DNA of 20,908 nt. It comes from an uncultured Lachnospiraceae bacterium. Its GTDB lineage: Bacteria; Bacillota; Clostridia; Lachnospirales; Lachnospiraceae. The notes beneath the pieces were generated by a model. That model worked only from the letters and a program-made list of their open reading frames with translations. It was not told the DNA's origin and made no database searches. The stretch lies in contig CATZYB010000017.1 of NCBI GenBank assembly GCA_958426095.1, positions 1 through 20,908 on the forward strand. Reading direction: 5' to 3'. A program made the translations under genes and the position numbers. Position 1 is the stretch's first letter, and every line of letters starts with the position of its first letter. Positions 7,631-14,861 of the stretch are shown here, piece after piece.

Positions 7631-8353
7631 TTATCCTTCCCTTTCTGACGGCCTGCCGAAACGGGTCATGACCCATTGAGTGATCCCCTGTGCCTCCAGG
7701 GCTTCTCCAATCTGCTCTCCGGCCCGGATATCCTCTTCGGAATCACATTGGTTTAAAACCACATAATAATCCCGTTTTCCAACGTTTTTCCTGGTACCTT
7801 TCTCCGAAGCCAATATCTTCACCATCATATCCGCGGTCATAATATCTGTCGGTGCGGCCCCCAGCAGCCGGATCGCTTCCTCCCGGCGAAAACAGACCGT
7901 TTCCAGAGGTTTCCCCAAAGCCTTCATGCCCATAACTCCAATGACGATATCACAGGCTTCCGGAATGACCGGCTCGTGTCCTTCCGGCACTTTGCACGGC
8001 ATCCTTTTTGCCCCGTCCGCTTCAATCAGGACAATATCCGCCATCCCTATATACATGTTCAGTTCCTGTTCCGGCAGAGCTGTCAGTTTTTCCGGCGGCC
8101 CGTCCCCGTCCGGCCGACCGGCGACGGCATAAAAGCCACGGCGCCACAGGCTTTCTGCGGCTTCCGGACTGCGCGCCCACACATCTCCCTCCGGCCGATA
8201 AATATGGGTCGTGGTCGTAATAAGCGTCCGCGCTCCATTTTCCGCAAAGCGCCTCGCCAAAGCATACATGAGCGTCGTTTTTCCCCCGGCGCCCACAAAG
8301 GAAATCCTATGTTTTTTTTCTTTCAGGAAGGAAAACTCTCCTTTTATGACCAT
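7631..8353 (-). CDS. yqeC: YqeC, putative selenium-dependent hydroxylase accessory protein
   Basis: A 240-residue P-loop protein. GAGGKTT at 21-27 is a Walker A-like loop, TTTTH (46-50) follows, EADGAKR at 111-117 looks like a Walker B/switch region, and NQCD at 201-204 resembles the NKxD base-recognition motif of GTPases. The family, named for E. coli YqeC, is a comparative-genomics marker of selenium-dependent molybdenum hydroxylases; its activity is unknown and nucleotide-driven cofactor delivery is a guess. The frame is open upstream through moaC, but ATG 8353 is chosen. It is preceded by GAGAGGAAAGAAG and leaves a typical 10-bp overlap with moaC. Confidence 0.9.
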   Translation of the reverse strand: MVIKGEFSFLKEKKHRISFVGAGGKTTLMYALARRFAENGARTLITTTTHIYRPEGDVWARSPEAAESLWRRGFYAVAGRPDGDGPPEKLTALPEQELNMYIGMADIVLIEADGAKRMPCKVPEGHEPVIPEACDIVIGVMGMKALGKPLETVCFRREEAIRLLGAAPTDIMTADMMVKILASEKGTRKNVGKRDYYVVLNQCDSEEDIRAGEQIGEALEAQGITQWVMTRFGRPSEREG

Positions 8354-8835
8354 CTTCTTTCCTCTCTGGAAAAATCTCCGTGAACACCTCCGGTTTTCTC
8401 CAAAAGGCAGATATCGGTAATCTTTATATCCTTTTGTATCGCCTTGCACATATCGTAAACCGTCAGGGCCGCCACAGAAACAGCCGTTAAAGCTTCCATC
8501 TCCACGCCCGTCTTCCCATCGCAGCTCACGTCAGCCAGAATCTCTATCCGATAATTTTCCTCATCCAACCGAAGGGACAGATCGATTCCCTGGACAGGAA
8601 TCGGATGACACATGGGAATCAGTTCCGACGTCCTCTTGGCTCCCATAATACCCGCGATCTGAGCCACCGTCAACACATCGCCTTTTTTCACGCCGCCGGT
8701 CTGAATGCGTTGAAATGTGTCGGCATTCACCCAAACGCTGGCCGATGCTGCCGCAGTCCTGCGGGATACCGGTTTCTCACCCACATCTACCATTTTTGCC
8801 CGTCCCTGGTCATTAAAATGTGTAAAATCATTCAT
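8344..8835 (-). CDS. moaC: Cyclic pyranopterin monophosphate synthase MoaC
   Basis: A 163-residue protein of the usual MoaC length. It converts the MoaA product to cyclic pyranopterin monophosphate, the first stable molybdopterin precursor. Conserved marks include MVDVGEKPVSRRTA near the N-terminus, the active-site loop LIPMCHPIP and the helix GKTGVEMEALTAVSVAALTVYDMCKA, which includes the conserved Asp and Lys of the active site. It begins eight bases after the moaA stop and overlaps yqeC by 10 bp. The ribosome site is weak (GGGGGC in the moaA tail), so it probably depends on coupling. Confidence 0.97.
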   Translation of the reverse strand: MNDFTHFNDQGRAKMVDVGEKPVSRRTAAASASVWVNADTFQRIQTGGVKKGDVLTVAQIAGIMGAKRTSELIPMCHPIPVQGIDLSLRLDEENYRIEILADVSCDGKTGVEMEALTAVSVAALTVYDMCKAIQKDIKITDICLLEKTGGVHGDFSREERRWS

Positions 8836-8843
8836 TCTATGTT

Positions 8844-9797
8844 TCAGCCCCCAATCTGATTCATCAGACGTCCCGCCATACTCCGCTTCTCTACAGAAAG
8901 CTCACCATGCCGAAACGGCTTTTCTCCAATCGCCTTCTTAAACTGGTCCTGCATACCAACATCATCAAGACCTTTAATATTCAGTTCGTCCCCCCAATGA
9001 AGACATGGTTTTAATTTCCCGTCAGCCGATAAACGAATGCGGCTGCACTCATCGCAAAAATGACTGCTGACCGGCGTAATCAATCCGATATTTCCAAGGG
9101 CTCCCGGAAGCCTGTACAAGTCGGCGACTCCTCCATCCGGCGCGACCGGGACAATTCCGTCAAGCTGTGAAAGGACACGCTTTCCCGGAACCATCGCCGT
9201 TTCATTAAAATCACCGCTGTCATACATTGGCATCCATTCGATAAACCGGACATCCACCGGATAAATTCTCGTAAGTTCCGCTAAGGAAATGATTTCATCA
9301 TCATTAAACCCGCCAAGCAAAACTGCGTTAATCTTAATTTTTTTAAACCCTGTATCCAGCGCTGTAAGAAACCCCTTCCAGATTTCCTCAAAATTTCCAA
9401 TACGCGTAATATATCTGTATTTTTCCGGATTCAATGTGTCCAGACTGATATTCAATCTCTGCACCCCGGCTTCCAGCAGCGGACGTGCCATCTCTGAAAG
9501 CCTTATGCCGTTGGTCGTCAAAGCCACTTCCTGTATGCCCGGAATCTCCGACACCCGTCGGCAGATTGAAAGGATATTCTTTTTTACAAGCGGCTCACCT
9601 CCGGTGATCCGAACTTTTGTAATTCCCAGAGCGGCGGCGGCCGATACTGCCTGAATCATTTCATCTTCAGTCAGCATATCTTCATGGCGCCGTTTTCCTA
9701 CGCCCTCTCCCGGCATACAATACCGGCATCTCAGATTACACAGATCTGTCACCGACAGCCGCAGATAGTATATATCTCTTCCATATTTATCAATCAT
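8844..9797 (-). CDS. moaA: GTP 3',8-cyclase MoaA (radical SAM)
   Basis: A 317-residue radical SAM enzyme that opens molybdopterin synthesis by converting GTP to 3',8-cyclo-7,8-dihydro-GTP. The N-terminal 4Fe-4S cluster is bound by C20, C24 and C27 (CNLRCRYC) and GGEPL binds SAM. The second cluster uses C248, C251 and C265 in the C-terminal domain, and the protein ends in the Gly-Gly tail needed for activity. ATG 9797 is preferred over one eight codons upstream. The chosen start has AAAGGTG about six bases before it and begins with the normal MIDKYGRD sequence. It is the first gene of the operon, behind a recognisable promoter and a leader that can fold. No other moa, moe or mod gene follows except moaC. 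Confidence 0.97.
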   Translation of the reverse strand: MIDKYGRDIYYLRLSVTDLCNLRCRYCMPGEGVGKRRHEDMLTEDEMIQAVSAAAALGITKVRITGGEPLVKKNILSICRRVSEIPGIQEVALTTNGIRLSEMARPLLEAGVQRLNISLDTLNPEKYRYITRIGNFEEIWKGFLTALDTGFKKIKINAVLLGGFNDDEIISLAELTRIYPVDVRFIEWMPMYDSGDFNETAMVPGKRVLSQLDGIVPVAPDGGVADLYRLPGALGNIGLITPVSSHFCDECSRIRLSADGKLKPCLHWGDELNIKGLDDVGMQDQFKKAIGEKPFRHGELSVEKRSMAGRLMNQIGG

Positions 9798-9875
9798 ATT
9801 AACACCTTTCAAAAGTACCATTCAGGAAATGCCGCGGCTTGCTGAGCTGGCAGAGTCCCTATCCCCCTGATATTG
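9798..9875 (-). promoter_or_regulatory. Structured 5' leader of moaA (candidate cis-regulator)
   Basis: Between the predicted transcription start and the moaA ATG lies a GC-richer leader that can fold. The minus-strand segment TCAGGGGG (9870-9863) can pair with TTTCCTGA (9829-9822) through five Watson-Crick and three G-U pairs. Inside it TGCC (9852-9849) can pair with GGCA (9833-9830). The moaA ribosome site lies just downstream, near 9804-9810. Molybdenum cofactor riboswitches are known before moaA genes in several bacteria, but I cannot match this sequence to that consensus, so only a structured leader is claimed. Confidence 0.35.
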
Positions 9876-9881
9876 ATTGAG

Positions 9882-9910
9882 ATTATACCAGCTTCCAAAA
9901 TCATTGTAAA
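9882..9910 (-). promoter_or_regulatory. SigA-type promoter of the moaA-xdh operon
   Basis: Read on the minus strand, TTTACA (9910-9905) and TATAAT (9887-9882) are separated by exactly 17 bases. The -35 box matches consensus in five of six positions and the -10 box in all six. Transcription would start near 9875 and leave a leader of about 78 nt before moaA. It is the only strong promoter seen for the whole gene chain down to position 1. Confidence 0.8.
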
Positions 9911-9929
9911 TAATCCCCGGATAAATCTC

Positions 9930-9958
9930 TTGTTATTTCCCGCCGGATTATCTATAAT
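9930..9958 (+). promoter_or_regulatory. SigA-type promoter of the CAT-like gene
   Basis: TTGTTA (9930-9935) and TATAAT (9953-9958) are 17 bases apart, about 47 bases before the ATG at 10006. The -35 boxes of this and of the divergent moaA promoter are only 19 bases apart, so the two transcription units share one small control region. Confidence 0.75.
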
Positions 9959-9975
9959 ACTTCTAAGACATTTAA

Positions 9976-9988
9976 TGATCGACGATCA
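9976..9988. promoter_or_regulatory. Perfect 13-bp dyad, possible operator in CAT-like gene leader
   Basis: TGATCG-A-CGATCA is a perfect inverted repeat about the central A. It lies after the predicted transcription start and before the AGGGAGGG ribosome site of the CAT-like gene, a position that suits a repressor operator. As RNA its one-base loop is too tight for a good hairpin of full length, which favours a DNA-binding site. No matching regulator gene is in the window. Confidence 0.4.
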
Positions 9989-10005
9989 ATCAGGGAGGGA
10001 TTTTT

Positions 10006-10659
10006 ATGGCTTTTCATTTAATTGACATGGAAACATGGGAACGCCGCGAGCATTACAAATACTATCAGACAATGGTCCATTCCAGCTATACATTAAACGC
10101 AAATATTAAAATCACAAAACTTCTTAAAGAAATCAAACAGCGGGGGCTCCGTTTCTATCCGGTATATCTTTACATGACGTCCACGGCCGTCAACCGGATC
10201 AAAGAAATGCGTATGGCCCACGACAGTGAACACCGGCTGGGTTACTGGGATGAATGTCATCCATCCTATACGATATTTCACAAAGACGACCATACATTTT
10301 CAGATATCTGGTCCGAATATGATCCGGATTTTTCTGTCTTTTACAAAAACTGTGTCCGGGATATGGAAACATGGAAGGATGTTAAAGGCGTAAAAACGAA
10401 ACCGGGCAAACCGGATAATTTCACACCGATCTCCTGTGTCCCGTGGCTCTCCTACACATCTCAGTGCTATGATACTCCGATGACATCACCGCTCCTTTTT
10501 CCCATCATCCTGTGCGGAAAATATTTTGAACAAGACGGAGAAATCCTTCTTCCATTTTCAGCCTATGTTCAACACATGGTGTCCGACGGATATCACACGT
10601 CCCTGCTTATCAACACCGTCCAGGAAATCGCTGATAATTATGAAGAGTGGATGAAATAA
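10006..10659 (+). CDS. CAT-family O-acetyltransferase (chloramphenicol acetyltransferase-like)
   Basis: A 217-residue protein of the trimeric type-A chloramphenicol acetyltransferase fold, the same length as classical CAT. The catalytic motif HMVSDGYH (190-197) has His190 and Asp194, which match His195 and Asp199 of CAT-III. The N-terminal start (FHLIDMETWERREHYKYY) and the NFTPIS stretch at 138-143 also fit the family. It would move acetyl from acetyl-CoA to a hydroxyl group. Several substrate-pocket stretches differ from known resistance enzymes, so chloramphenicol resistance cannot be assumed; many clostridial genomes carry such paralogues. The ATG has a strong AGGGAGGGA ribosome site. This is the only plus-strand gene in the window, with its own promoter and terminator. 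Confidence 0.88.
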   Translation: MAFHLIDMETWERREHYKYYQTMVHSSYTLNANIKITKLLKEIKQRGLRFYPVYLYMTSTAVNRIKEMRMAHDSEHRLGYWDECHPSYTIFHKDDHTFSDIWSEYDPDFSVFYKNCVRDMETWKDVKGVKTKPGKPDNFTPISCVPWLSYTSQCYDTPMTSPLLFPIILCGKYFEQDGEILLPFSAYVQHMVSDGYHTSLLINTVQEIADNYEEWMK

Positions 10660-10663
10660 ACTC

Positions 10664-10714
10664 AAAAAATCTTCCCGAGAGAGTCTTAACGCGATTCTTT
10701 CAGGAAGATTTTTT
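10664..10714. terminator. Bidirectional intrinsic terminator
   Basis: AAAAAATCTTCC (10664-10675) and GGAAGATTTTTT (10703-10714) form a perfect 12-bp stem around a 27-base loop. The T-run ends the plus-strand CAT-like transcript and, on the other strand, that of the C39-like gene. The right arm lies inside the last codons of the C39-like gene, whose stop is at 10700-10702. Confidence 0.8.
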
Positions 10715-11356
10715 GTTTGTACAGAACACTCCAACAGCCATCCCATACTGGGCCTGATGCCGTTCTTCGACCAGTTCCTTTGGATAGCGTACGACGCCGC
10801 GGCCTTCGTAAGGATCATTAAAATAATAACCCTCTTCATCGCAGCCTACCAGAAGCATACAGTGTTCGTTAGAGATCCAGGTGAAATTTTCTCCCGTATC
10901 CAACAGCTTCCACTCCGGCCCGATGATCGGCTCCCGCATATCAATACAGGCCCAGAAAATCACAGGCATTCCTTTATTAATATAGCGTTCCAACAGCTCT
11001 CGGATCGGCGTTCCGGTTTCATCGACCGCCTTATAAGAACGCCCCTGTGTTCCGCCGCCCTGAACGGATAGCCCTTCATCCGCAAAGGCCTTTTCCAGCA
11101 CTTTGCATATAACCGGAGCATAACAGCCAAAATCCTCCTCATTATAGGGACTGCCGCAAAAATATTCCCTCGGATCCGGCCCGTAAAGCTGGCCGTCCCG
11201 CATTTCAAATTTGCGGCAATCCAGGTATTTTTCAATGAATTCATCCACCGAAAGATCATAACCTAAAAATTGCAGAAGCATTACCGTTGACACGCTCTCA
11301 CATCCGGTAGGATAGCTGCCCCTTTGGCTGATATAGGGCACGTCAATTTTAATCAT
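10700..11356 (-). CDS. C39-type papain-like cysteine peptidase homologue
   Basis: A 218-residue protein resembling the Peptidase_C39_2 family. The probable catalytic residues are Cys19 (YPTGCESVS), His165 (SNEHCMLLVG) and Asp181 (FNDPY), in the correct order and spacing. No signal peptide, membrane segment or ABC domain is present, so it looks cytosolic or exported in some other way. The substrate is unknown. ATG 11356 is preferred over ATG 11389. It begins right at the family's IDVPYISQ start, has AAAGG nine bases upstream, and gives a normal 8-bp overlap with the antiporter gene instead of 41 bp. Co-transcription with nhaC is likely; why a peptidase homologue pairs with an antiporter is not clear. 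Confidence 0.8.
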   Translation of the reverse strand: MIKIDVPYISQRGSYPTGCESVSTVMLLQFLGYDLSVDEFIEKYLDCRKFEMRDGQLYGPDPREYFCGSPYNEEDFGCYAPVICKVLEKAFADEGLSVQGGGTQGRSYKAVDETGTPIRELLERYINKGMPVIFWACIDMREPIIGPEWKLLDTGENFTWISNEHCMLLVGCDEEGYYFNDPYEGRGVVRYPKELVEERHQAQYGMAVGVFCTNKKSS

Positions 11357-12881
11357 CGGAAACAGCCTTTCTATCCTTTCCTTCTGCATACTTCCGCATA
11401 AAGGATAAAACGATCATCAAGATCGCCAGACTCAATCCAAGAGTTACCCACCAGATTTTCACAAACCCGGCAATGAGATAACCAACGATACATACCACGG
11501 CAACTACCGTTGCGTACTGCATCTGGGTCGACACGTGGTTGATATGATTGCTCTGGGCTCCGGCGGAGGACATGACCGTCGTATCGGAGATCGGCGACAC
11601 ATGATCGCCGCAGACAGCGCCGGCAAGAACGGCGGAAACAGAGATAATCATCATTTCCAGCTGTTCTGCTCCCGGGAACATGGCAATAACGATCGGCACA
11701 AGAATGGCAAAGGTGCCCCAGCTTGTACCTGTGGAGAACGCCAGGAAAATAGCAATCATAAACATGATCGCCGGAATAAATACACTGGCTGAAGTATTGC
11801 TTCCAACAACACCTTCGACAAAGGCTGCAATACCAAGTGCATCACCCACGCCTTTTAACGACCAGGCAAAGATCAGGATAGCCACGGCCGGAATCATCAA
11901 TTTGAATCCTTCCACAAAACTGTCCATAAAACCTTTAAAAGTCACAACTTTACGCGGCAGATATAAAAACAGCATAAAGAAAATGGTGAGCATGGTCGCA
12001 AAAATCAGGCTGGTTTCCGCATCGCATCCGGCAAAGGCTGTAACTATATCCGTAGCGCCGCCCAGAAAGCCCGTATAGATCATGGCCCCAATGGCAGAAA
12101 CGATCAACACTGCCACCGGCAGTACCAGGTCAAATACGCGTCCATTTGCTGAAACTTCATCGTCCTTTATCTGCTCAAATTCTTCGGCGCCGCTGGTAAA
12201 TAAATCTCCTTTGGCCGCATTCTGCTCATGCTTTTTCATCAATCCAAAATCAAACCCTGTAATAACAATATAAAGGACCATGGCCAGGGTCAGCAAGGCA
12301 TAAAGATTATAAGGAATCGTCCTTAAAAACAACTGGAATCCGGTAATTCCCGCATCGTCCGGCACATAGGAATTTACCGCAGCCGCCCAACTGGAAACCG
12401 GCGCAATGATACATACCGGCGCTGCCGTCGCATCAATAATATAAGCCAGCTTTGCTCTGGATACCTTGAAGCGGTCAGTGACCGGACGCATAACCGAACC
12501 TACGGTCAGACAGTTAAAATAGTCATCCACAAAAATCAGGACACCCAGTCCTGTTGTCGCCAGCATGGCGCTCTTCTTTGACTTGATCTTCGTTCCGGCC
12601 CATTTCCCGTAAGCCGCCGAACCGCCGGACTTCGCCATCAAAACAATGATCATTCCGAGCAATACATCAAAAATTAAAATATTTAAATTCATACTGCTCT
12701 TCATAATGTCAAAAAATGCTACAAAAGCGTTCCACGGCTGAAACCCTGCATAGAGGAGCGCCCCAAAAGCGACGCCGATAAACAGAGAACTATACACCTC
12801 TTTGGTAACTAAAGCCAAAATAATGGCCAGAAGCGGCGGAACCAAAGACCACCATGTCCCAATAAACATTGCACCGTCCAT
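11349..12881 (-). CDS. NhaC-family Na+/H+ antiporter-like membrane transporter
   Basis: A 510-residue, very hydrophobic protein with about eleven to thirteen possible membrane segments. Family marks include VDDYFNCLTVGSVMRPVTD (about 115-133), FSTGTSWGTFAILVPI (about 378-393) and GDHVSPISDTTVMSSAGA (about 428-445). The charged loop near 215-250 is cytoplasmic in related models. The family covers Na+/H+ exchange and also some amino-acid/Na+ exchange, so the substrate is open. The ATG 12881 lies after AAGGGGGAAAAA; Met5 is an alternative. A promoter is visible upstream, and the C39-type gene overlaps its 3' end. Confidence 0.88.
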   Translation of the reverse strand: MDGAMFIGTWWSLVPPLLAIILALVTKEVYSSLFIGVAFGALLYAGFQPWNAFVAFFDIMKSSMNLNILIFDVLLGMIIVLMAKSGGSAAYGKWAGTKIKSKKSAMLATTGLGVLIFVDDYFNCLTVGSVMRPVTDRFKVSRAKLAYIIDATAAPVCIIAPVSSWAAAVNSYVPDDAGITGFQLFLRTIPYNLYALLTLAMVLYIVITGFDFGLMKKHEQNAAKGDLFTSGAEEFEQIKDDEVSANGRVFDLVLPVAVLIVSAIGAMIYTGFLGGATDIVTAFAGCDAETSLIFATMLTIFFMLFLYLPRKVVTFKGFMDSFVEGFKLMIPAVAILIFAWSLKGVGDALGIAAFVEGVVGSNTSASVFIPAIMFMIAIFLAFSTGTSWGTFAILVPIVIAMFPGAEQLEMMIISVSAVLAGAVCGDHVSPISDTTVMSSAGAQSNHINHVSTQMQYATVVAVVCIVGYLIAGFVKIWWVTLGLSLAILMIVLSFMRKYAEGKDRKAVSDD

Positions 12882-12923
12882 AAAAACATTTTTCCCCCTT
12901 TTTCTTACGTGTATATTAAGTTT

Positions 12924-12952
12924 ATTTTATCGGATTCTATAGAAATATACAA
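12924..12952 (-). promoter_or_regulatory. Promoter of the nhaC-C39 unit
   Basis: On the minus strand TTGTAT (12952-12947) and TAAAAT (12929-12924) are 17 bases apart in an AT-rich stretch. It lies between the terminator of the foldase gene and the antiporter ATG, about 40 bases before that ATG. Confidence 0.6.
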
Positions 12953-12957
12953 TAGTA

Positions 12958-13009
12958 AAAAGTTCTCTCCACAAAAACCTTAAAATCGTTTCTTATGGAG
13001 AGAACTTTT
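12958..13009 (-). terminator. Intrinsic terminator of the foldase gene
   Basis: AAAAGTTCTCTCCA (12958-12971) and TGGAGAGAACTTTT (12996-13009) form a perfect 14-bp stem with a 24-base loop. It starts four bases after the stop codon of the foldase gene. Read on the minus strand the second arm ends in CTTTTT, the expected U-run. Confidence 0.85.
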
Positions 13010-13013
13010 ATTG

Positions 13014-14777
13014 TTATTCTGCTGCTGATTCTGTTTCTGCTGTTGTCTCAGCTGTTGTTTCAGCATTCGTATCGGTTACAGTCTCTGTCTCGGACTCTGT
13101 TTCGGCCGAATGCAAATATGAAATATTGCCGCGTTTATCGACAACCTCCAGATTCTCGGTCAAACCTGTCATATATTCCTGCATTTTATTTGAAAGAAGC
13201 GTACTTTCAATCTTTGCATACCATTCTTCTGCATTATCACCTACAAAGTACATTACATGGTAACCGTAATCTGTTTCGATGATTTCTGTGTCGCCTGGTT
13301 TCCGTGCCTCATCAAAAATCCAGTCGTTGAAGCTGGCAACCATCTGTCCCTTTGACACTGCCTCATACAGTCCGCCATTTGCACTGGAACCTGTATCTTC
13401 ACTATTCGCCTCAGCTAAAGCCGCAAAGCTGTCTTCTGTGGCATCACCATTCTGCCATTCCGCATAAATATCTTCAGCCTTCTGTTTGGCCTCAGCTTTG
13501 GCATTTTCCTCGGCCGTTGCCTTTTCTTCATCTGTCATTTCATCTGTCGTCTCTGCATCCGAACGAATCAGAATGTGACGAACATCCACTGTTTTCGTAT
13601 GATCCAGATAACGGTCTGCGAAATAAACCACATAATACGCATTATTCGTCGTATCTTCGATGACTGTCGTATCTCCGGCCTGACGTTCATTGTCAAACAG
13701 CCACTCTGCAACTCCTGTTGGAGAAACAGATGCCTTTTTCACATTTGTTTTTTCATACTCTGCCGTATTATCTGTGGCGTAGTCTGCATACAGAGTTTCA
13801 AAAGAGGCCTCATCCGTAATCTGATCCAGCATTTCATCCGCTTTTTCTTTGGCTTTTGCCATCGCCGCTTCTTTCGCAGCTTCTTCCTCAGCCTCCTGAG
13901 CGGCCTTTTCTTCTTCGCTCAAAGTTTCTGTTTCACCGGCTGTCTCTGTTTCGTCGGCCGTTGTTTCCGAAGCAGTCTCTGTCTCGCTGGTCGTTGTTTC
14001 AGCGGCCGTCTCTGTCTCACTGGTCGTTGTTTCAGCAGCCGTCTCTGTTTCCTCCGGAATATCGGCCTCAATCTTGCAGGCCAGATAATCTACAGAATCA
14101 TATTCATCTTTGTTCTCATCATAATAAGCATTTACTTCATCACTGCTGATTTCCGTACCGTCTTCTATGCTGTTATAATAAGCTGTGGATACACTGCTCT
14201 TTTCAACAAAGGTCTTGATATTATCGATCGTAGCCAGACTGCCGTAGGCAGATTTCAGATAATCATTAACACTCACATTGGCATTTTCCGCGGCCGTCTC
14301 CACTGATTCCACAAAAGAATTTACTTCTTCCGTCGCATCATACTCAAAACCGGCTTCCGCTGCAGCATCCGTCAGGGCGTATACCTGTTTCAATTGCTCT
14401 ACCGCCTGCTGATCAAAATAATCTTTCCATGTCATGCCTTCCATGTAAGTCTGCTCATCCAATGGTTTGGACAGGTCCAGTCCCATATAGCTGAGATAGT
14501 TTCCATAATAGGAATACAGGCTGTTCACGCCCGCATAAAAATAGTATTCATACTCAGCCCGCTGAACCTCATGCTCTCCAACGGTCACATAAGCGCCATG
14601 TTTGTCCTGATAACCCCCGTAAATTTTAACTGCAAGCACTGCGACGATAACAACAACGACCAGCACCGCAGCAATCGCCGAATATCTGGACTTTCTCTGC
14701 TGCCTTAATTCCTCTTCGCGCCGGCGCTGCATCTTCATATCATACTTTGTCATTTTCTTTTCTTTATCAGACATCAT
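13014..14777 (-). CDS. Membrane-anchored parvulin-type peptidyl-prolyl isomerase with two PpiC-like domains
   Basis: A 587-residue foldase. Residues 1-31 are basic and cytoplasmic, 32-52 are a single membrane anchor, and the rest is extracytoplasmic. A SurA/PrsA-like helical region spans about 60-225. Residues 397-511 form a parvulin domain with HIL at 401-403 and GYH ending at His507. Residues 229-386 look like a second, degenerate parvulin domain: both histidine positions are replaced (about Ala233 and Tyr382) and a repeat-rich insert lies at 243-286. The C-terminus (558-587) is a Ser/Thr/Glu tail. No lipobox is seen, unlike classic PrsA. It probably helps fold secreted proteins. Two ATGs (14777 and 14774) both fit a GGAAAG ribosome site. 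Confidence 0.88.
   Translation of the reverse strand: MMSDKEKKMTKYDMKMQRRREEELRQQRKSRYSAIAAVLVVVVIVAVLAVKIYGGYQDKHGAYVTVGEHEVQRAEYEYYFYAGVNSLYSYYGNYLSYMGLDLSKPLDEQTYMEGMTWKDYFDQQAVEQLKQVYALTDAAAEAGFEYDATEEVNSFVESVETAAENANVSVNDYLKSAYGSLATIDNIKTFVEKSSVSTAYYNSIEDGTEISSDEVNAYYDENKDEYDSVDYLACKIEADIPEETETAAETTTSETETAAETTTSETETASETTADETETAGETETLSEEEKAAQEAEEEAAKEAAMAKAKEKADEMLDQITDEASFETLYADYATDNTAEYEKTNVKKASVSPTGVAEWLFDNERQAGDTTVIEDTTNNAYYVVYFADRYLDHTKTVDVRHILIRSDAETTDEMTDEEKATAEENAKAEAKQKAEDIYAEWQNGDATEDSFAALAEANSEDTGSSANGGLYEAVSKGQMVASFNDWIFDEARKPGDTEIIETDYGYHVMYFVGDNAEEWYAKIESTLLSNKMQEYMTGLTENLEVVDKRGNISYLHSAETESETETVTDTNAETTAETTAETESAAE
13920..14051 (-). repeat. Four tandem 33-bp repeats inside the foldase gene
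   Basis: Four in-frame 33-bp units encode ETETAAETTTS, ETETAAETTTS, ETETASETTAD and ETETAGETETL (residues 243-286). The first two are identical in protein and differ only slightly in DNA. They sit in the loop of the degenerate first parvulin domain. Such repeats can change copy number by slippage without breaking the frame. Confidence 0.9.
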
Positions 14778-14806
14778 TCTTTCCGCGTTACAAAATCTTC
14801 GATCAG

Positions 14807-14835
14807 ATTATATCCGCGCCTCTCCTTCCTGAAAA
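14807..14835 (-). promoter_or_regulatory. Putative promoter of the foldase gene
   Basis: On the minus strand TTTTCA (14835-14830) and TATAAT (14812-14807) are 17 bases apart, about 30 bases before the ATG. The -10 box is perfect and the -35 box is four of six. No convincing terminator is seen between pyruvate carboxylase and this point, so some read-through from pyc is possible. Confidence 0.55.
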
Positions 14836-14861
14836 TCATATATGTACTATTTTACCATATT

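Noticed and set aside
9976..9988. Reading the dyad as a catabolite-response (cre) site
   Set aside because: The spacing and core do not match the usual TGWAANCG-type cre consensus.
13575..14306. Plus-strand open frame of 243 codons rich in Cys, Phe and Arg
   Set aside because: It is the antisense reading of the foldase gene and its Thr/Glu repeats; the odd composition comes from those repeats.
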